Source: Ignavibacteriota bacterium (GTDB taxonomy: Bacteria; Bacteroidota; Ignavibacteria; SZUA-365). Taken from it: a DNA stretch of 64,000 nt. Numbering within the stretch: position 1 is the stretch's first letter; each line of letters starts with the position of its first letter. Made by a program: the position numbers and the translations under genes. The notes below the pieces were generated by a model. It was not told the DNA's origin. It searched no databases and saw only the letters and a list, made by a program, of their open reading frames with translations. This document shows, one piece after another, positions 1 to 8,811 of the stretch. The stretch lies in contig JACRFB010000006.1 in the NCBI GenBank assembly GCA_016218045.1, forward strand, positions 29,080 through 93,079, read 5' to 3'.

Positions 1-1910
1 GACACGTTCAGGATTTCAGAACAGGTCCCGACACAGCGTCCGCAGCGGATGCACTTGTTGGAATCGATGCGGATGAAGGGATGGCGGTTGTCGACCTTGT
101 AGCGGTTGAACTCGCCAACAAAGCGCGTCTGATCCACGCCGTATTCGGTGCAGTAATCCTGCAACTGGCAGGCGAGGCCCACGTCACACCCGCACTCGGC
201 GCAGCGCAACGCCTCCTCGATGGCGGTGCGGTCGTCGTACGCCATCTCCACTTCGTTGAAGTCCTTCACACGCAATTCCACGGGACGTTCGGGCGCGTGA
301 TGCTGATGCGACCGCTCGATGGGCGGAAGATCCTTCTCGGTCAGCTTGTGGAAGTTGTCACGTTTGCTTTCGAAGCGCTGCGTAAGCGGATGCACCTCGC
401 CGCGCTCGATGAAGGCGATGATCGCGTCCGCGGCCTTCTTGCCTGCGGCAATCGCGTCGATCGCGTCGGCGGGCCCGGTCACCACGTCGCCGCCCGAAAA
501 CACGCCCGGACGCGCGGTGTCGAAGGTACCTTCCTTCGCGACGATCGTTTTCCACTTTGTCACCTTCAACTGCTCGTCGCCCGTCACGCCCGTGAGATCG
601 GGCTCCTGGCCGATGGCCGAAATCACCCAGTCGCACTGCAGCGTGTATTCGGAATTCGGCACTTCGACCGGACGGCGGCGGCCGCTCGCGTCGGGCTCTC
701 CGAGTTCCATGCGGATGCACTGCATCGAGACGAGCCGGTCGTTCTCCGCATTCACCCGCATGGGCGCCGCGAGGAATTCCATGCGTACGCCTTCGTGCTC
801 CGCCGCCTCGATCTCGACCATGTTGGCCGGCATCTCGTTCCGCGTGCGACGATACAGCAGCACCACTTCATCGGCGCCCAGGCGCAGCGACGTGCGCGCG
901 GCATCGATGGCCGTGTTGCCGCCGCCCACAACCACGACGCGTCCGCGTACGGGCGGATTCGTTTTCAACTGCACCTGCTGCAGGAATTCGACGCCGCTCA
1001 ACACACCCGCTACGTCTTCGTTTTCGACCTGCATCGGCTTGCCCACCTGGGCGCCAAGACCGACAAAGACCGACTTGAAACCGCGCGTGAACAGATCGTC
1101 GATGCTGAAATCGCGTCCGAGCTTGGTGCCGAGATGTACGTCGACGCCGAGGTTCGTGATCCAGTTGATCTCCTTGTCGAGCACTTCCTTCGGCAGACGG
1201 TATTCGGGAATACCGTAACGCAACATGCCGCCGAGTTCCGGCAACGCCTCGTAAATGGTCGGTTCGTATCCCTCGAGCACGAGGTAATACGCCGCCGTGA
1301 GTCCCGCCGGACCGCCGCCGACGATGGCCACCTGTTTGCCGTTCTTCGGCTTCACTTCGGGCGTCCACATGCCCGTGGCCATGTCGAGATCGGAGGCGTA
1401 CCGCTTCAGGAAGTCGATACCCACGGGTTCGTCGAGGAGATTGCGGCGGCAGTTGAGTTCGCATTTGCGTGTGCAGACGCGGCCGCAGACGGAGGGAAGC
1501 GGATTCTTCTCCTTGATCAGTTCCACCGCCTCGGTGAACTTGCCCATCGATATCAGGGACATGTAGCCCTGGATGTCGATGTCGGCCGGACAATTCAGAC
1601 GGCATGGTCCGAAACAGTCCGCGTAATGATCCGAGAGCAGCAGTTCGAGGCAGGTCTTGCGCGCGGCGCGCACCTTGTCCGACCGCGTCTGTATCACCAT
1701 GCCCTCCGCCACGCGTGTCGAACACGCGGGGAAGAGGCGCGAGGCCCCCTGCACTTCCACGACGCAGAGGAAACACGAGCCGAAGGGTGGAAGTTTGTCG
1801 TCGTAACAGAGGGTCGGGATCGTGTCGAGACCCTGCTCCCTGCAGACGGTAAGGATGGTTTTATCGGGGGAAGCGGTGACAGTCTGTCCGTTGATCGTCA
1901 GAGTTACCAT
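1..1910 (-). CDS. GltD-like FAD/iron-sulfur oxidoreductase subunit (3' end beyond window)
   Basis: The ATG at 1910 follows GAGGTG, which overlaps the stop of the upstream gene; the frame stays open to base 1. Residues 1-70 carry a NuoG-type [2Fe-2S] motif (C35, C46, C49, C63). A Cys-rich GltD/DPYD-type cluster region follows (HYADCFGPCRLNC, then CGRVCTRKCELNC). The FAD motif VAIVGGGPAG lies near residue 194 and the second nucleotide motif VVVVGGGNTAIDA near 325. A [4Fe-4S] ferredoxin motif, CIRCGRCVGTC, sits at the very edge. The protein probably moves electrons between NAD(P)H and iron-sulfur partners and forms a complex with the NuoF- and NuoE-like products upstream. The missing C-terminus may be short, or may hold a formate dehydrogenase or hydrogenase module; the window cannot decide. 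Confidence 0.85.
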   Translation of the reverse strand, partial: MVTLTINGQTVTASPDKTILTVCREQGLDTIPTLCYDDKLPPFGSCFLCVVEVQGASRLFPACSTRVAEGMVIQTRSDKVRAARKTCLELLLSDHYADCFGPCRLNCPADIDIQGYMSLISMGKFTEAVELIKEKNPLPSVCGRVCTRKCELNCRRNLLDEPVGIDFLKRYASDLDMATGMWTPEVKPKNGKQVAIVGGGPAGLTAAYYLVLEGYEPTIYEALPELGGMLRYGIPEYRLPKEVLDKEINWITNLGVDVHLGTKLGRDFSIDDLFTRGFKSVFVGLGAQVGKPMQVENEDVAGVLSGVEFLQQVQLKTNPPVRGRVVVVGGGNTAIDAARTSLRLGADEVVLLYRRTRNEMPANMVEIEAAEHEGVRMEFLAAPMRVNAENDRLVSMQCIRMELGEPDASGRRRPVEVPNSEYTLQCDWVISAIGQEPDLTGVTGDEQLKVTKWKTIVAKEGTFDTARPGVFSGGDVVTGPADAIDAIAAGKKAADAIIAFIERGEVHPLTQRFESKRDNFHKLTEKDLPPIERSHQHHAPERPVELRVKDFNEVEMAYDDRTAIEEALRCAECGCDVGLACQLQDYCTEYGVDQTRFVGEFNRYKVDNRHPFIRIDSNKCIRCGRCVGTCSEILNV

Positions 1911-1918
1911 GGCGCACC

Positions 1919-3676
1919 TCAGTCCTTAACCACCGCATCGAAGCGGCAGACAGTGAAGCATTTTCCGCATTGAATGCATTTCTCCTGCTCGATCACGTGC
2001 AGGACCTTCTTCGCGCCGGTGATGGCCTCGGTCGGGCACGCGCGTGCGCACACCTGGCAGCCGGTGCACAGTTCGTTGATCGTGAATGTGAGCAGCGGCG
2101 GACACACATGCGCGGGACATTTTTTGTCCACGATATGCGCGATGTATTCGTCCTTGAAATACTTCAGGGTCGTTACCACTGGATTCGGCGCGGTCTGCCC
2201 GAGGCCGCAGAGCGAGGCCGCCTTGATCTGTCCGCTCAGTTCCTCGAGATTGTCGAGATCGGCCAGTGTGCCCTCGCCCGCGGTGATGCGCTCGAGAATT
2301 TCGAGCATGCGTTTGGTGCCGATGCGGCAGAACGTGCACTTGCCGCAGGACTCCGCCTGCGTGAACGTGAGGAAGAACTTGGCGACATCCACCATACACG
2401 TCGTCTCGTCCATCACGATAAGACCGCCGGACCCCATAATGGCGCCGGTGCGGTTGATCTGCTGATAGTCGATCGGCAGGTCGCACATTTCGGCGGGGAT
2501 ACAGCCGCCCGAAGGTCCGCCCATCTGTACGGCTTTGAACTTCTTGTCGTCGGCGATGCCGCCGCATACGTCGAAGATGATCGAGTTGATGGTGATGCCC
2601 ATCGGCACCTCGACGAGGCCTGTGCGCCGCACTTTGCCCGCCATGGCGAATACCTTGGTGCCCTTCGAATCGGCCGTGCCGTAGGCGGCAAATGCGGCGC
2701 CTCCGTTGAGGATGATCCAGGGGATGTTCCCGAAGGTCTCGACGTTGTTGATGTTTGTGGGCTTGCCCCAGAGGCCGGCTTCCGCGGGGAACGGCGGCCG
2801 GAAACGCGGCATGCCGCGGCGTCCTTCGATCGACGCCATGAGGGCCGTCTCCTCGCCGCACACGAAGGCGCCCGCGCCTTCCTTGATTTTGATCGCGAAA
2901 TTGAATCCGCTCCCGAGGATGTTCTCGCCGAGCAGCCCGCGTTTCTTGCACTGCGTGATGGCCTGTCGCAGGCGCGCCACGGCCTTCGGATACTCGGCGC
3001 GGCAGTAGATGTATGCCTCGTCGGCGCCGATTGCGTAGCCCGCGATCATCATGCCCTCGATCACCGCGTGCGGATCACTCTCGAGCACCGAGCGGTCCAT
3101 AAACGCGCCCGGATCGCCTTCGTCGGCGTTGCAGATGATGTACTTCTTATCGCCCTTCGCCTGGCGTGCAAGCTTCCATTTGGTGCCGGTCGGGAAGCCG
3201 CCGCCGCCGCGCCCGCGCAGTCCGGACGCGAGAACTTCATTGATGACGTCCTCGGGTGTCATGGTGGTGAGGGCCTTTTCAATGGCCTTGTAGCCGCCCG
3301 ATGCGACGTACTCTTCGTACGATTCCGGATCGATCACGCCGCAGTTGCGGAGCACGATGCGCACCTGATTCTCGAAGAAGCCCGGCTCGCGCCCCTCGCC
3401 GATGACGATCCATTCGTCGATGGCCGCTCCGCCGAGTATGTCCTCTTCCACGATACGTCCCACCTTTTCGGGACTGACGTCGCCGTAGGTGTGCGACACG
3501 CCGTCGCCGTTCGAGATCTCGACCAGCGGCTCGCGGTAACACATGCCGATGCAGCCCGTCTCCTTGAGCACGAAGCTGCCGGGTCGTTCGCGCAACTCGT
3601 CCTGGAAGGCCTTGTACGTTTTTTCGCCGCCCGCGGAAATGCCGCAGGTACCGAGTCCTATGGTTACAGTTTTCAT
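1919..3676 (-). CDS. NuoF/HndC-like NADH-binding subunit with ferredoxin tail
   Basis: 585 residues. The N-terminus is a thioredoxin-like [2Fe-2S] domain (about 1-85) with Cys at 11, 42 and 46; the usual fourth ligand near position 8 is a Leu, so this cluster may be degenerate. Next come the NADH/FMN fold (GRGGGGFPTGTKW; GAGAFVCGEETALMASIEG) and the N3-type [4Fe-4S] site (ESCGKCTFCRIG...CGLG). The C-terminus has two [4Fe-4S] motifs (CTGCQVCARACP and CIQCGKCFTVC). This layout is that of HndC/HydB subunits of soluble NAD(P)-linked hydrogenases or formate dehydrogenases, not of plain complex I NuoF. It accepts or donates electrons at NAD(H). It lies 7 bases after the NuoE-like gene, in one operon. 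Confidence 0.92.
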   Translation of the reverse strand: MKTVTIGLGTCGISAGGEKTYKAFQDELRERPGSFVLKETGCIGMCYREPLVEISNGDGVSHTYGDVSPEKVGRIVEEDILGGAAIDEWIVIGEGREPGFFENQVRIVLRNCGVIDPESYEEYVASGGYKAIEKALTTMTPEDVINEVLASGLRGRGGGGFPTGTKWKLARQAKGDKKYIICNADEGDPGAFMDRSVLESDPHAVIEGMMIAGYAIGADEAYIYCRAEYPKAVARLRQAITQCKKRGLLGENILGSGFNFAIKIKEGAGAFVCGEETALMASIEGRRGMPRFRPPFPAEAGLWGKPTNINNVETFGNIPWIILNGGAAFAAYGTADSKGTKVFAMAGKVRRTGLVEVPMGITINSIIFDVCGGIADDKKFKAVQMGGPSGGCIPAEMCDLPIDYQQINRTGAIMGSGGLIVMDETTCMVDVAKFFLTFTQAESCGKCTFCRIGTKRMLEILERITAGEGTLADLDNLEELSGQIKAASLCGLGQTAPNPVVTTLKYFKDEYIAHIVDKKCPAHVCPPLLTFTINELCTGCQVCARACPTEAITGAKKVLHVIEQEKCIQCGKCFTVCRFDAVVKD

Positions 3677-3683
3677 GGTCTCC

Positions 3684-4190
3684 TCACTCCGCTGCCGCGT
3701 CGGCGGTGGCGCGCGCCTGCCGCTTCGCGTCTTTCATGGCTTTCCGGGTCTTCTGCGCGTTGAGGCGTCCGAATGTCTCGCCGTTGATGGTGATCACCGG
3801 CGCGAGCGAGCAGCAGCCGATGCACGCCACCGAGAGCAGCGAGAACTGGCCGTCGTCGGTTGTCTCGTCGTACGTGATTGCGAGCTCGTCCGCGATTTCG
3901 GAATACACCGCCTTGGCGCCGTTGACGTGGCAGGCGGTGCCGTTGCAGATCTTCACGACATTCCTGCCCAGCGGCCGCGTGCGGAACTGGGCGTAGAAGG
4001 TCACGACGCCATAGATCTCGGCAGCCGGGATGGCCGTGACGTGGCTGATGTAGTCGATCGCCTTTTCGGAGACGTAGCCGTATGTGTCCTGTGCCGACTG
4101 CAGCAGCGGGATGAGTGCGCCCGCGTGCCCGTCGTACTTCCACAGCTCGACGTTGAACGGCTTGAAGTCGAGGGTGTGCTGTTCTTCCAT
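3684..4190 (-). CDS. NuoE/HndA-like [2Fe-2S] subunit
   Basis: 168 residues, the normal size for the 24 kDa-type subunit. The helical N-terminus (LIPLLQSAQDTYGYVS) precedes the thioredoxin-like ferredoxin fold. The ligands are visible as CNGTAC and CIGCC, matching the C-x4-C...C-x3-C pattern. In this family it passes electrons between the NuoF-type flavin subunit and the rest of the complex. The start is the ATG at 4190, a few bases from the stop of the RAM-domain gene upstream, which suggests one transcript. The Lys/Arg/Ala-rich C-terminal tail is slightly longer than usual. Confidence 0.92.
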   Translation of the reverse strand: MEEQHTLDFKPFNVELWKYDGHAGALIPLLQSAQDTYGYVSEKAIDYISHVTAIPAAEIYGVVTFYAQFRTRPLGRNVVKICNGTACHVNGAKAVYSEIADELAITYDETTDDGQFSLLSVACIGCCSLAPVITINGETFGRLNAQKTRKAMKDAKRQARATADAAAE

Positions 4191-4205
4191 GAGAACCCTG
4201 CCGGT

Positions 4206-4700
4206 CTAGAGGGTGGTGAGATTGATGACCCAATCGTGTTTGTATCGCAGAATGCCGCTCATGCCGCGCACCGAGACGTCGATGAACGAGAGTACGCTCT
4301 CGAAGGTCTCGCCTTTCAGGAGCGCGATCAGATCACACTCGCCGGAGGTGGGGGCGCAGAAAACGACATGTTCGTCCTGTTTTAACGCGGTCCGCACCTC
4401 GTCACGCAGCTCGGGATCCGTGTCGAGATACAGATACGCGTGGCGCAGCGCGTGGTCGCGCGGTGCCCCGTCCTCGTCGTCGGTCTCGATGTCGTAGCGG
4501 TGCAGCTCGGCGACACCCGGGAGATCGGCGACGGCGCGCGGGAGTTCGGCTCCGGCAAGACGCACTTTCAAAACGAGGTGCGCCGCGCCTTCGACGGCGT
4601 CCCAGCGGGTGACGGACTCCGAGGCGGAAAGCGCCTCGACCGCGGGCAGGAGGGATTCAGGATCGGAGAAGCGCGTCACAACATACGCGGTGGAAGTCAT
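4206..4700 (-). CDS. RAM (Lrp/AsnC effector)-like sensor without a DNA-binding domain
   Basis: 164 residues; ATG at 4700 preceded by AGGAG. No helix-turn-helix is visible. The sequence looks like two alpha-beta repeats of the Lrp/AsnC ligand-binding (RAM) type: the first half runs from AYVVTRFSDPESLLPAVEAL to LPGVAELHRYDI, the second from HAYLYLDTDPEL through the recognisable GECDLIALLKGETFESVLSFI. Stand-alone RAM proteins bind small effectors, often amino acids, as dimers or octamers. It is the first gene of the NADH-linked operon, so it may sense a metabolite for that enzyme; this role is inferred from position only. Confidence 0.72.
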   Translation of the reverse strand: MTSTAYVVTRFSDPESLLPAVEALSASESVTRWDAVEGAAHLVLKVRLAGAELPRAVADLPGVAELHRYDIETDDEDGAPRDHALRHAYLYLDTDPELRDEVRTALKQDEHVVFCAPTSGECDLIALLKGETFESVLSFIDVSVRGMSGILRYKHDWVINLTTL

Positions 4701-5026
4701 GCGAAGCTCCTGGTCGATGAAGGGAAGGAAGCCGGAACGACATAGCCGCCCCGCTTCTCGAAATGCTCGAGGAGGGAAATGGGAAGAACGGTCTCGGAAG
4801 GAAAAAATAAGGGATGCAAATGTGCGGCTGGATGGGAGGTGCGTGACGAGGGTGACATGTGATGCACGATAGGACGTACACCGGACCTATGTCATGGAAC
4901 GTACCAAAAATAACTCGCAGGGAACCGCAGGAAAACGCAGGGCAATAATGCGGAATCGGACAATATGGAACAAATCACTATCGAAAATGAGAAAATCGGA
5001 CACCGTTTAACCGGAATGAAAAAAAT
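4701..5026. other. Intergenic leader region upstream of the redox operon
   Basis: No supportable gene. It holds the promoter region of the minus-strand operon starting at 4700, but I could not assign -35/-10 boxes with confidence. The stretch 4880-5026 is less GC-rich than its surroundings and runs into the heptad repeat array. Confidence 0.5.
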
Positions 5027-5188
5027 GTGGAAGGTGGAAAGTGGAAAGTGAAAGGTGGAAGGTGGAAAGTGGAAAGTGGAAGGTGGAAGGTGGAAATTGA
5101 AAGGTGGAAAGTGAAAGGTGGAAAGTGGAAGGTGGAAAGTGGAAAGTGGAAAGTGGAAAGGGTCCTGAGCTGGACAGCCTTTCCACTT
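5027..5188. repeat. Heptamer array (GTGGAAR)n ending in a hairpin
   Basis: From 5027 to 5159 there are 19 head-to-tail 7-mers, nearly all GTGGAAA or GTGGAAG, giving one strand that is almost pure purine plus T. The last unit forms an 11-base arm (AAGTGGAAAGG, 5151-5161) that pairs perfectly with CCTTTCCACTT (5178-5188). Inside the loop, GTCC and GGAC can pair again. The 7-base period rules out coding use. Confidence 0.9.
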
Positions 5189-5272
5189 TGCTACCTTGCT
5201 ACTTTGCTACCTGCAACGTGTCACGTGAAACGTGTAACGTGTAACATGAAACGTGTAACGTGTACCGTCACC
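5188..5272. repeat. TTGCTAC octamers followed by (CGTGTAA)n heptamers
   Basis: Three 8-base units TTGCTAC[CT] occupy 5188-5211. Eight 7-base units of a CGTGTAA type (CGTGTCA, CGTGAAA, CGTGTAA, CATGAAA and so on) fill 5217-5272, up to the stop codon of the peptidase gene. The CGTGTAA family recurs in degenerate form near 62142-62176. The array directly follows the gene on the minus strand and may act as its 3' end. Confidence 0.85.
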
Positions 5273-5276
5273 TACC

Positions 5277-6659
5277 CTAGTCGTTCCACATCGAAAACAT
5301 CGGATCCCACGGACCCAGCTCCACCGCCTTTTGAGAGAAGATGGCGGCGACATCCTTCGGCAGATATTTTTTGTGGATGATGACGGCGTAGTTGTACTCT
5401 TCGAACCAGGAGTTGTACATCGTGAAGAGACCGGCGTTCCCCGCCTTCGCACCCCAACTGTTTTCCACGAGCCATTTCTCGGGCTTGCCGTCCACCACGT
5501 CGACGCCGATGATTACCATCGCGTGCGACGGAACACCCTCTTGATACAGCACACGCGTCTTTTTGTCCATGCGCATGTCCACGCCGTACAGCGACTCGTA
5601 GTCGTACAACCCGAGTTTCATCACGCCGAGCTTCGAGTCGGATTCGCGGCCAACGTCGCAACCGAACCAGACGGGATCGTTGCCGAGCACCGATTTCAAC
5701 GTGAGGTCACGCATCACATCCATGGGTACGTTGGCAAACGTCATGTTCGGCGCGTCCACCAGGTTCCGGTCGTAGCGGATCTGATACAACGCGTTGAAGG
5801 GATGCGCGGGGTAGCTGTACAGACACACGTATTCGTCGAGCTTCATGCCCACGTGCGCCGCGTAAAACTCCTTCGGCGTCCACGTCTTGCGCGGTGACAC
5901 GGTGCCGTCGGCGTTTTCATAGCGCCATTCGAAGGATGCGGGAGGCACGCCGAGGTGCATCGCCAGCATGCGGTACACGTTTTTCAGCATGCCGATTTTC
6001 TCGGTGCGCAACGCCTGTTCGTCCCTGCCGGGCGTGCGCAATTGCGACGCGCACTTGCGCAGGTACTGCGAGATCGTGCCGTTCATTGCCCCGGTGTTGC
6101 CGCTCGATTCCGTCTCGGGCATCACATCGGCGGGCACGGCCCCGTACTTGTCGATGAGCGCGAGCACCATGTTCCACTGCCCTCCGTCGGGGAAGGGATT
6201 CTTGAGCAGCCACTCCACGTCGCGATCGTCCACCGGACGCGCACGCGTCGCGATGATCGATTCGAGAAAGAGGTTCGCCTTCTCGAGTTTGTCGTAGAAA
6301 AAGAGGAAGTTCTGCGAAAACTCGAAGCCCCTTTTCTTCAGCGAGGTCATCGCGACGGGCCGCATGATGTTGAGACCCGCATACAGCCAGCAGCGGCCGC
6401 TGCTCTTCTGATCCGTGACGCCGTCGGTCTTGATCCGATGTGAAAAATACGCGTCGGAGGATGTCGACACTGCCCGGTCGAGCGCGAGGGAACGAATCCC
6501 GTTCGCGGCCAGGGCGTTGGTCACGGCCTTGTTCGGCGTATATGATTCGCGCAGTCCGCGCAGTATATCAGACGTGAGCGCGCCTGTCTGCGCGTACATG
6601 CCGGACGATAATACTAGGAAAACGAGGAGTGTGGCTGAAGGAAGAAACGAACGGCGCAT
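5277..6659 (-). CDS. pepC: Secreted aminopeptidase C / bleomycin hydrolase (C1B cysteine peptidase)
   Basis: 460 residues from the ATG at 6659, chosen because it follows CGGAGT and begins a clean signal peptide (MRRSFLPSATLLVFLVLSSGMYAQ). The catalytic Cys lies in KSSGRCWLYAGLN, the His in PSHAMVIIGV and the Asn in WLVENSWG, all standard for bleomycin hydrolase/PepC. The family trims peptides, usually in the cytoplasm; here the signal peptide predicts the periplasm or outside, as in other secreted members of Bacteroidota. It stands alone between repeat island and esterase gene. The extended frame upstream of 6659 has no ribosome site and is not used. Confidence 0.93.
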   Translation of the reverse strand: MRRSFLPSATLLVFLVLSSGMYAQTGALTSDILRGLRESYTPNKAVTNALAANGIRSLALDRAVSTSSDAYFSHRIKTDGVTDQKSSGRCWLYAGLNIMRPVAMTSLKKRGFEFSQNFLFFYDKLEKANLFLESIIATRARPVDDRDVEWLLKNPFPDGGQWNMVLALIDKYGAVPADVMPETESSGNTGAMNGTISQYLRKCASQLRTPGRDEQALRTEKIGMLKNVYRMLAMHLGVPPASFEWRYENADGTVSPRKTWTPKEFYAAHVGMKLDEYVCLYSYPAHPFNALYQIRYDRNLVDAPNMTFANVPMDVMRDLTLKSVLGNDPVWFGCDVGRESDSKLGVMKLGLYDYESLYGVDMRMDKKTRVLYQEGVPSHAMVIIGVDVVDGKPEKWLVENSWGAKAGNAGLFTMYNSWFEEYNYAVIIHKKYLPKDVAAIFSQKAVELGPWDPMFSMWND

Positions 6660-6759
6660 GACGTACTCCGATGTTGGACTCAATAGCGCGGCAATGTAGC
6701 ACGGCGGATGCACGCCCCACAAACAGCGAGGCGCGGCCGCGGCGCGGTCGTTCCGGTGT

Positions 6760-7914
6760 TTATCGCGTGATGGTCACCGCGCGGCGGAGAATCTCGCCGT
6801 TGCTGCGCACCTCGGCCTGATACAGGCCCGCGGGCAGGGCGGGCAGCCGCAGGGCGCGCCCTCTCTGACCGGTTGCGGAAAACACGCGGTGGCCGATCAT
6901 CGAGTACAGGGCGAATTCCATATGCCCGCTTCCTTCGACCACGAGGTGATCGGAAGCCGGATGCGGGTACACACCAAACACGCTGGGCGGCGCTGGTTTG
7001 TCCACCGCCGTGCTCCGACGGTTATGCCGCGAGAAAAATTCCCACAACACGTCGGCCATCACGATGGGATGATTCCTGCCGTTCGGGTAGTTGTGATCGA
7101 GCCCCGCCTCGATAACCACGATGAACTCCGTGGGTGCGGCGCCGGGCTGCGGCGTGGCGAAACGCCGCGAATACGTGAGCGGTGTGACAAAGGGCGTGGA
7201 GACGGTGTCGAGTCCCTGGCACGCGATGTAGCGCCGCACCGCGCGGCCCAGAATGGTGATGCCGGTATCGTTCATCGGGAGCGACCGCCCAGCGGCCTCG
7301 ACGATGTTCCGATCGTCCGCCCCCATCGAGAACAGTATGCCCACGGGATACGGCGCACGCGCGGAATCGAGGTGATTCATGGCGCCGCCCGCCGGTCCGA
7401 CCGCCGCAAAAATGTCACCCGCATCCACCGCAAGTTTCGAGACAAAGACGCCGCCGTTCGAAAAGCCGGATGCGTAGATGCGCGTACGGTCGATAGGCAG
7501 TGTCGCGACGATGGTGTCGATCATGATGCGGACAAACCGCACGTCGTCCTTCATCGTCTGATCCGCGACGAGTTTCTCGAGCGACTCGCCGCAATTCCAC
7601 TTCGTGACGCGCGCGATCTGTGTGCCGACGGTGTCGTCGTAAAAACGGTAGGCCAGCGACGACGGAAATACTGTCACAAAATTCTCGGCGGCGCCCTTCT
7701 CCTTCCAGCCGGAAATGTTGTAGAATTTTTCGCCGTCGCCGGTCGTGCCGTGAAACATCACCACGATGGGCCAGCCGCCCGGCGGAGGAGTCGATGATGG
7801 TATCGAGACGATAAAGTCGCGCGGAATCGAATCGACAACAATCTGCACATCGCGCCGCGTCTGTGCGGCTGCGATCGACGTCGCGATCATCAGCAGGAGT
7901 ACCGTGTATTTCAT
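6760..7914 (-). CDS. Secreted PHB-depolymerase/feruloyl-esterase-like hydrolase with T9SS sorting domain
   Basis: 384 residues; ATG at 7914 preceded by AAAGGTG and followed by a signal peptide (MKYTVLLLMIATSIAAAQ). An alpha/beta-hydrolase domain follows: oxyanion region PIVVMFHGTTGDGE, nucleophile elbow GFSNGG, and a likely catalytic His in GLDHNYPNG. The last 75 residues form a beta domain starting at VYPHPASDHLVVEG and ending GLYQAEVRSNGEILRRAVTITR, which fits a type A T9SS sorting signal. It is probably exported to the cell surface or medium to cleave esters of plant or polymer origin; the exact substrate is not readable. Confidence 0.85.
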   Translation of the reverse strand: MKYTVLLLMIATSIAAAQTRRDVQIVVDSIPRDFIVSIPSSTPPPGGWPIVVMFHGTTGDGEKFYNISGWKEKGAAENFVTVFPSSLAYRFYDDTVGTQIARVTKWNCGESLEKLVADQTMKDDVRFVRIMIDTIVATLPIDRTRIYASGFSNGGVFVSKLAVDAGDIFAAVGPAGGAMNHLDSARAPYPVGILFSMGADDRNIVEAAGRSLPMNDTGITILGRAVRRYIACQGLDTVSTPFVTPLTYSRRFATPQPGAAPTEFIVVIEAGLDHNYPNGRNHPIVMADVLWEFFSRHNRRSTAVDKPAPPSVFGVYPHPASDHLVVEGSGHMEFALYSMIGHRVFSATGQRGRALRLPALPAGLYQAEVRSNGEILRRAVTITR

Positions 7915-8007
7915 GATGTGCACCTTTGTTCTGGTGTGGGCGGAATTGCGGCTGAAACAGGCGTTCCACGCCGTGTAGAAACGGCGGCGCTGTGTGGCGT
8001 CGTAATA

Positions 8008-8033
8008 CGGATATATGCTTGAATATATATCCG
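8008..8033. promoter_or_regulatory. Inverted repeat CGGATATAT-N8-ATATATCCG
   Basis: Perfect 9-base arms separated by 8 bases, in an AT-rich patch between the DJ-1 gene and the esterase gene, about 94 bases before the esterase start. There is no T-run beside it, so an operator for the esterase gene is more likely than a terminator. No known regulator is implied. Confidence 0.45.
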
Positions 8034-8078
8034 ATTTATGATGCGGACAAGTATCCAGCGTTCTGCACGGAGTCCGTT

Positions 8079-8783
8079 TCAGCGCCCTGTCGCCGGTTTT
8101 CCCGTCCAGTACTCGTAGTCCATGTATGCCGCGGTCAGGCGCGCCGTCTCCGCGCCGTACAGCCGCGACAGGACATGCAGCGAGCCGTCGATGCCCGCCG
8201 AAATCCCCGCCGTGGTGACGATCGTGCCGTTGTCGGTCCACCGCACCCCTGTCCGCGTTTTGATGGCGGGCGACACTTTTGTGAGTCCGCGCAGCGCTCC
8301 ATGCCATGTTGTCGCCTCGCACCCGTCGAGCAGGCCGAGTTTCGCGAGTATGAACGCGCCGGTGCACACCGACAGCACGATGCGCGCGCCGGCCGCCTGC
8401 GCGCGTATCCATGCCGCCACGGCGCTGTCCTTCTCGGCCGCCTCCCTGTCCCCACCGGGCACCACGAGAATGTCGGCCTGGGGGCAGTTCGCAAAGCCGT
8501 GCGCCGGTGTGACGCCGAGGCCGCTGTGCGCGTGTATCGGCGCGCCATCGGCCGAGACGGTGAACACCTGCAGCGACACCGACGTATCGGCGAGCGCGGC
8601 ATCGGTGAACACTTCCATCGGACCGGCAAAGTCGAGGAGGTACACTCCTTCATACACGAGGATGCCGACGCGCATCGGCGCCTGTTGTGCGTGTGTTGTC
8701 ATGGTCTGAATTCCGGAGAGTGCGAGAAACAAACCCGCCGCGCAGCGGAGCAGAGTGAGCTTCAGGGTTTGATGATCTGTCAT
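8079..8783 (-). CDS. DJ-1/PfpI (GATase1-like) family protein, exported
   Basis: 234 residues from the ATG at 8783. The N-terminus looks like a signal peptide (LLRCAAGLFLALSGIQTMTTHAQ). The rest is one DJ-1/PfpI domain: VGILVYEGVYLLDFAGPMEVF, ILVVPGG, and the nucleophile elbow SVCTGAFILAKLGLL, so the reactive Cys is present. It resembles the N-terminal half of GlxA/AraC-type regulators but has no DNA-binding domain. Close relatives include isonitrile hydratase-like and transcriptional-sensor proteins; activity cannot be assigned. The ribosome site for this start is weak, and a start at 8700 is possible but would lose the signal peptide. Confidence 0.8.
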   Translation of the reverse strand: MTDHQTLKLTLLRCAAGLFLALSGIQTMTTHAQQAPMRVGILVYEGVYLLDFAGPMEVFTDAALADTSVSLQVFTVSADGAPIHAHSGLGVTPAHGFANCPQADILVVPGGDREAAEKDSAVAAWIRAQAAGARIVLSVCTGAFILAKLGLLDGCEATTWHGALRGLTKVSPAIKTRTGVRWTDNGTIVTTAGISAGIDGSLHVLSRLYGAETARLTAAYMDYEYWTGKPATGR

Positions 8784-8811
8784 GGTGTGTGGAGGACGCG
8801 GTGGGGCGGTA

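Noticed and set aside
81..1973. A 630-codon plus-strand frame over the GltD-like gene
   Set aside because: The minus strand carries the conserved FAD, NAD(P) and cluster motifs; the plus frame has none.
5027..5380. Open frame through the GTGGAAR array (repeating GGKWKVE residues)
   Set aside because: It is a translation of a 7-base repeat, cycling through frames, with no ribosome site and overlap of pepC.
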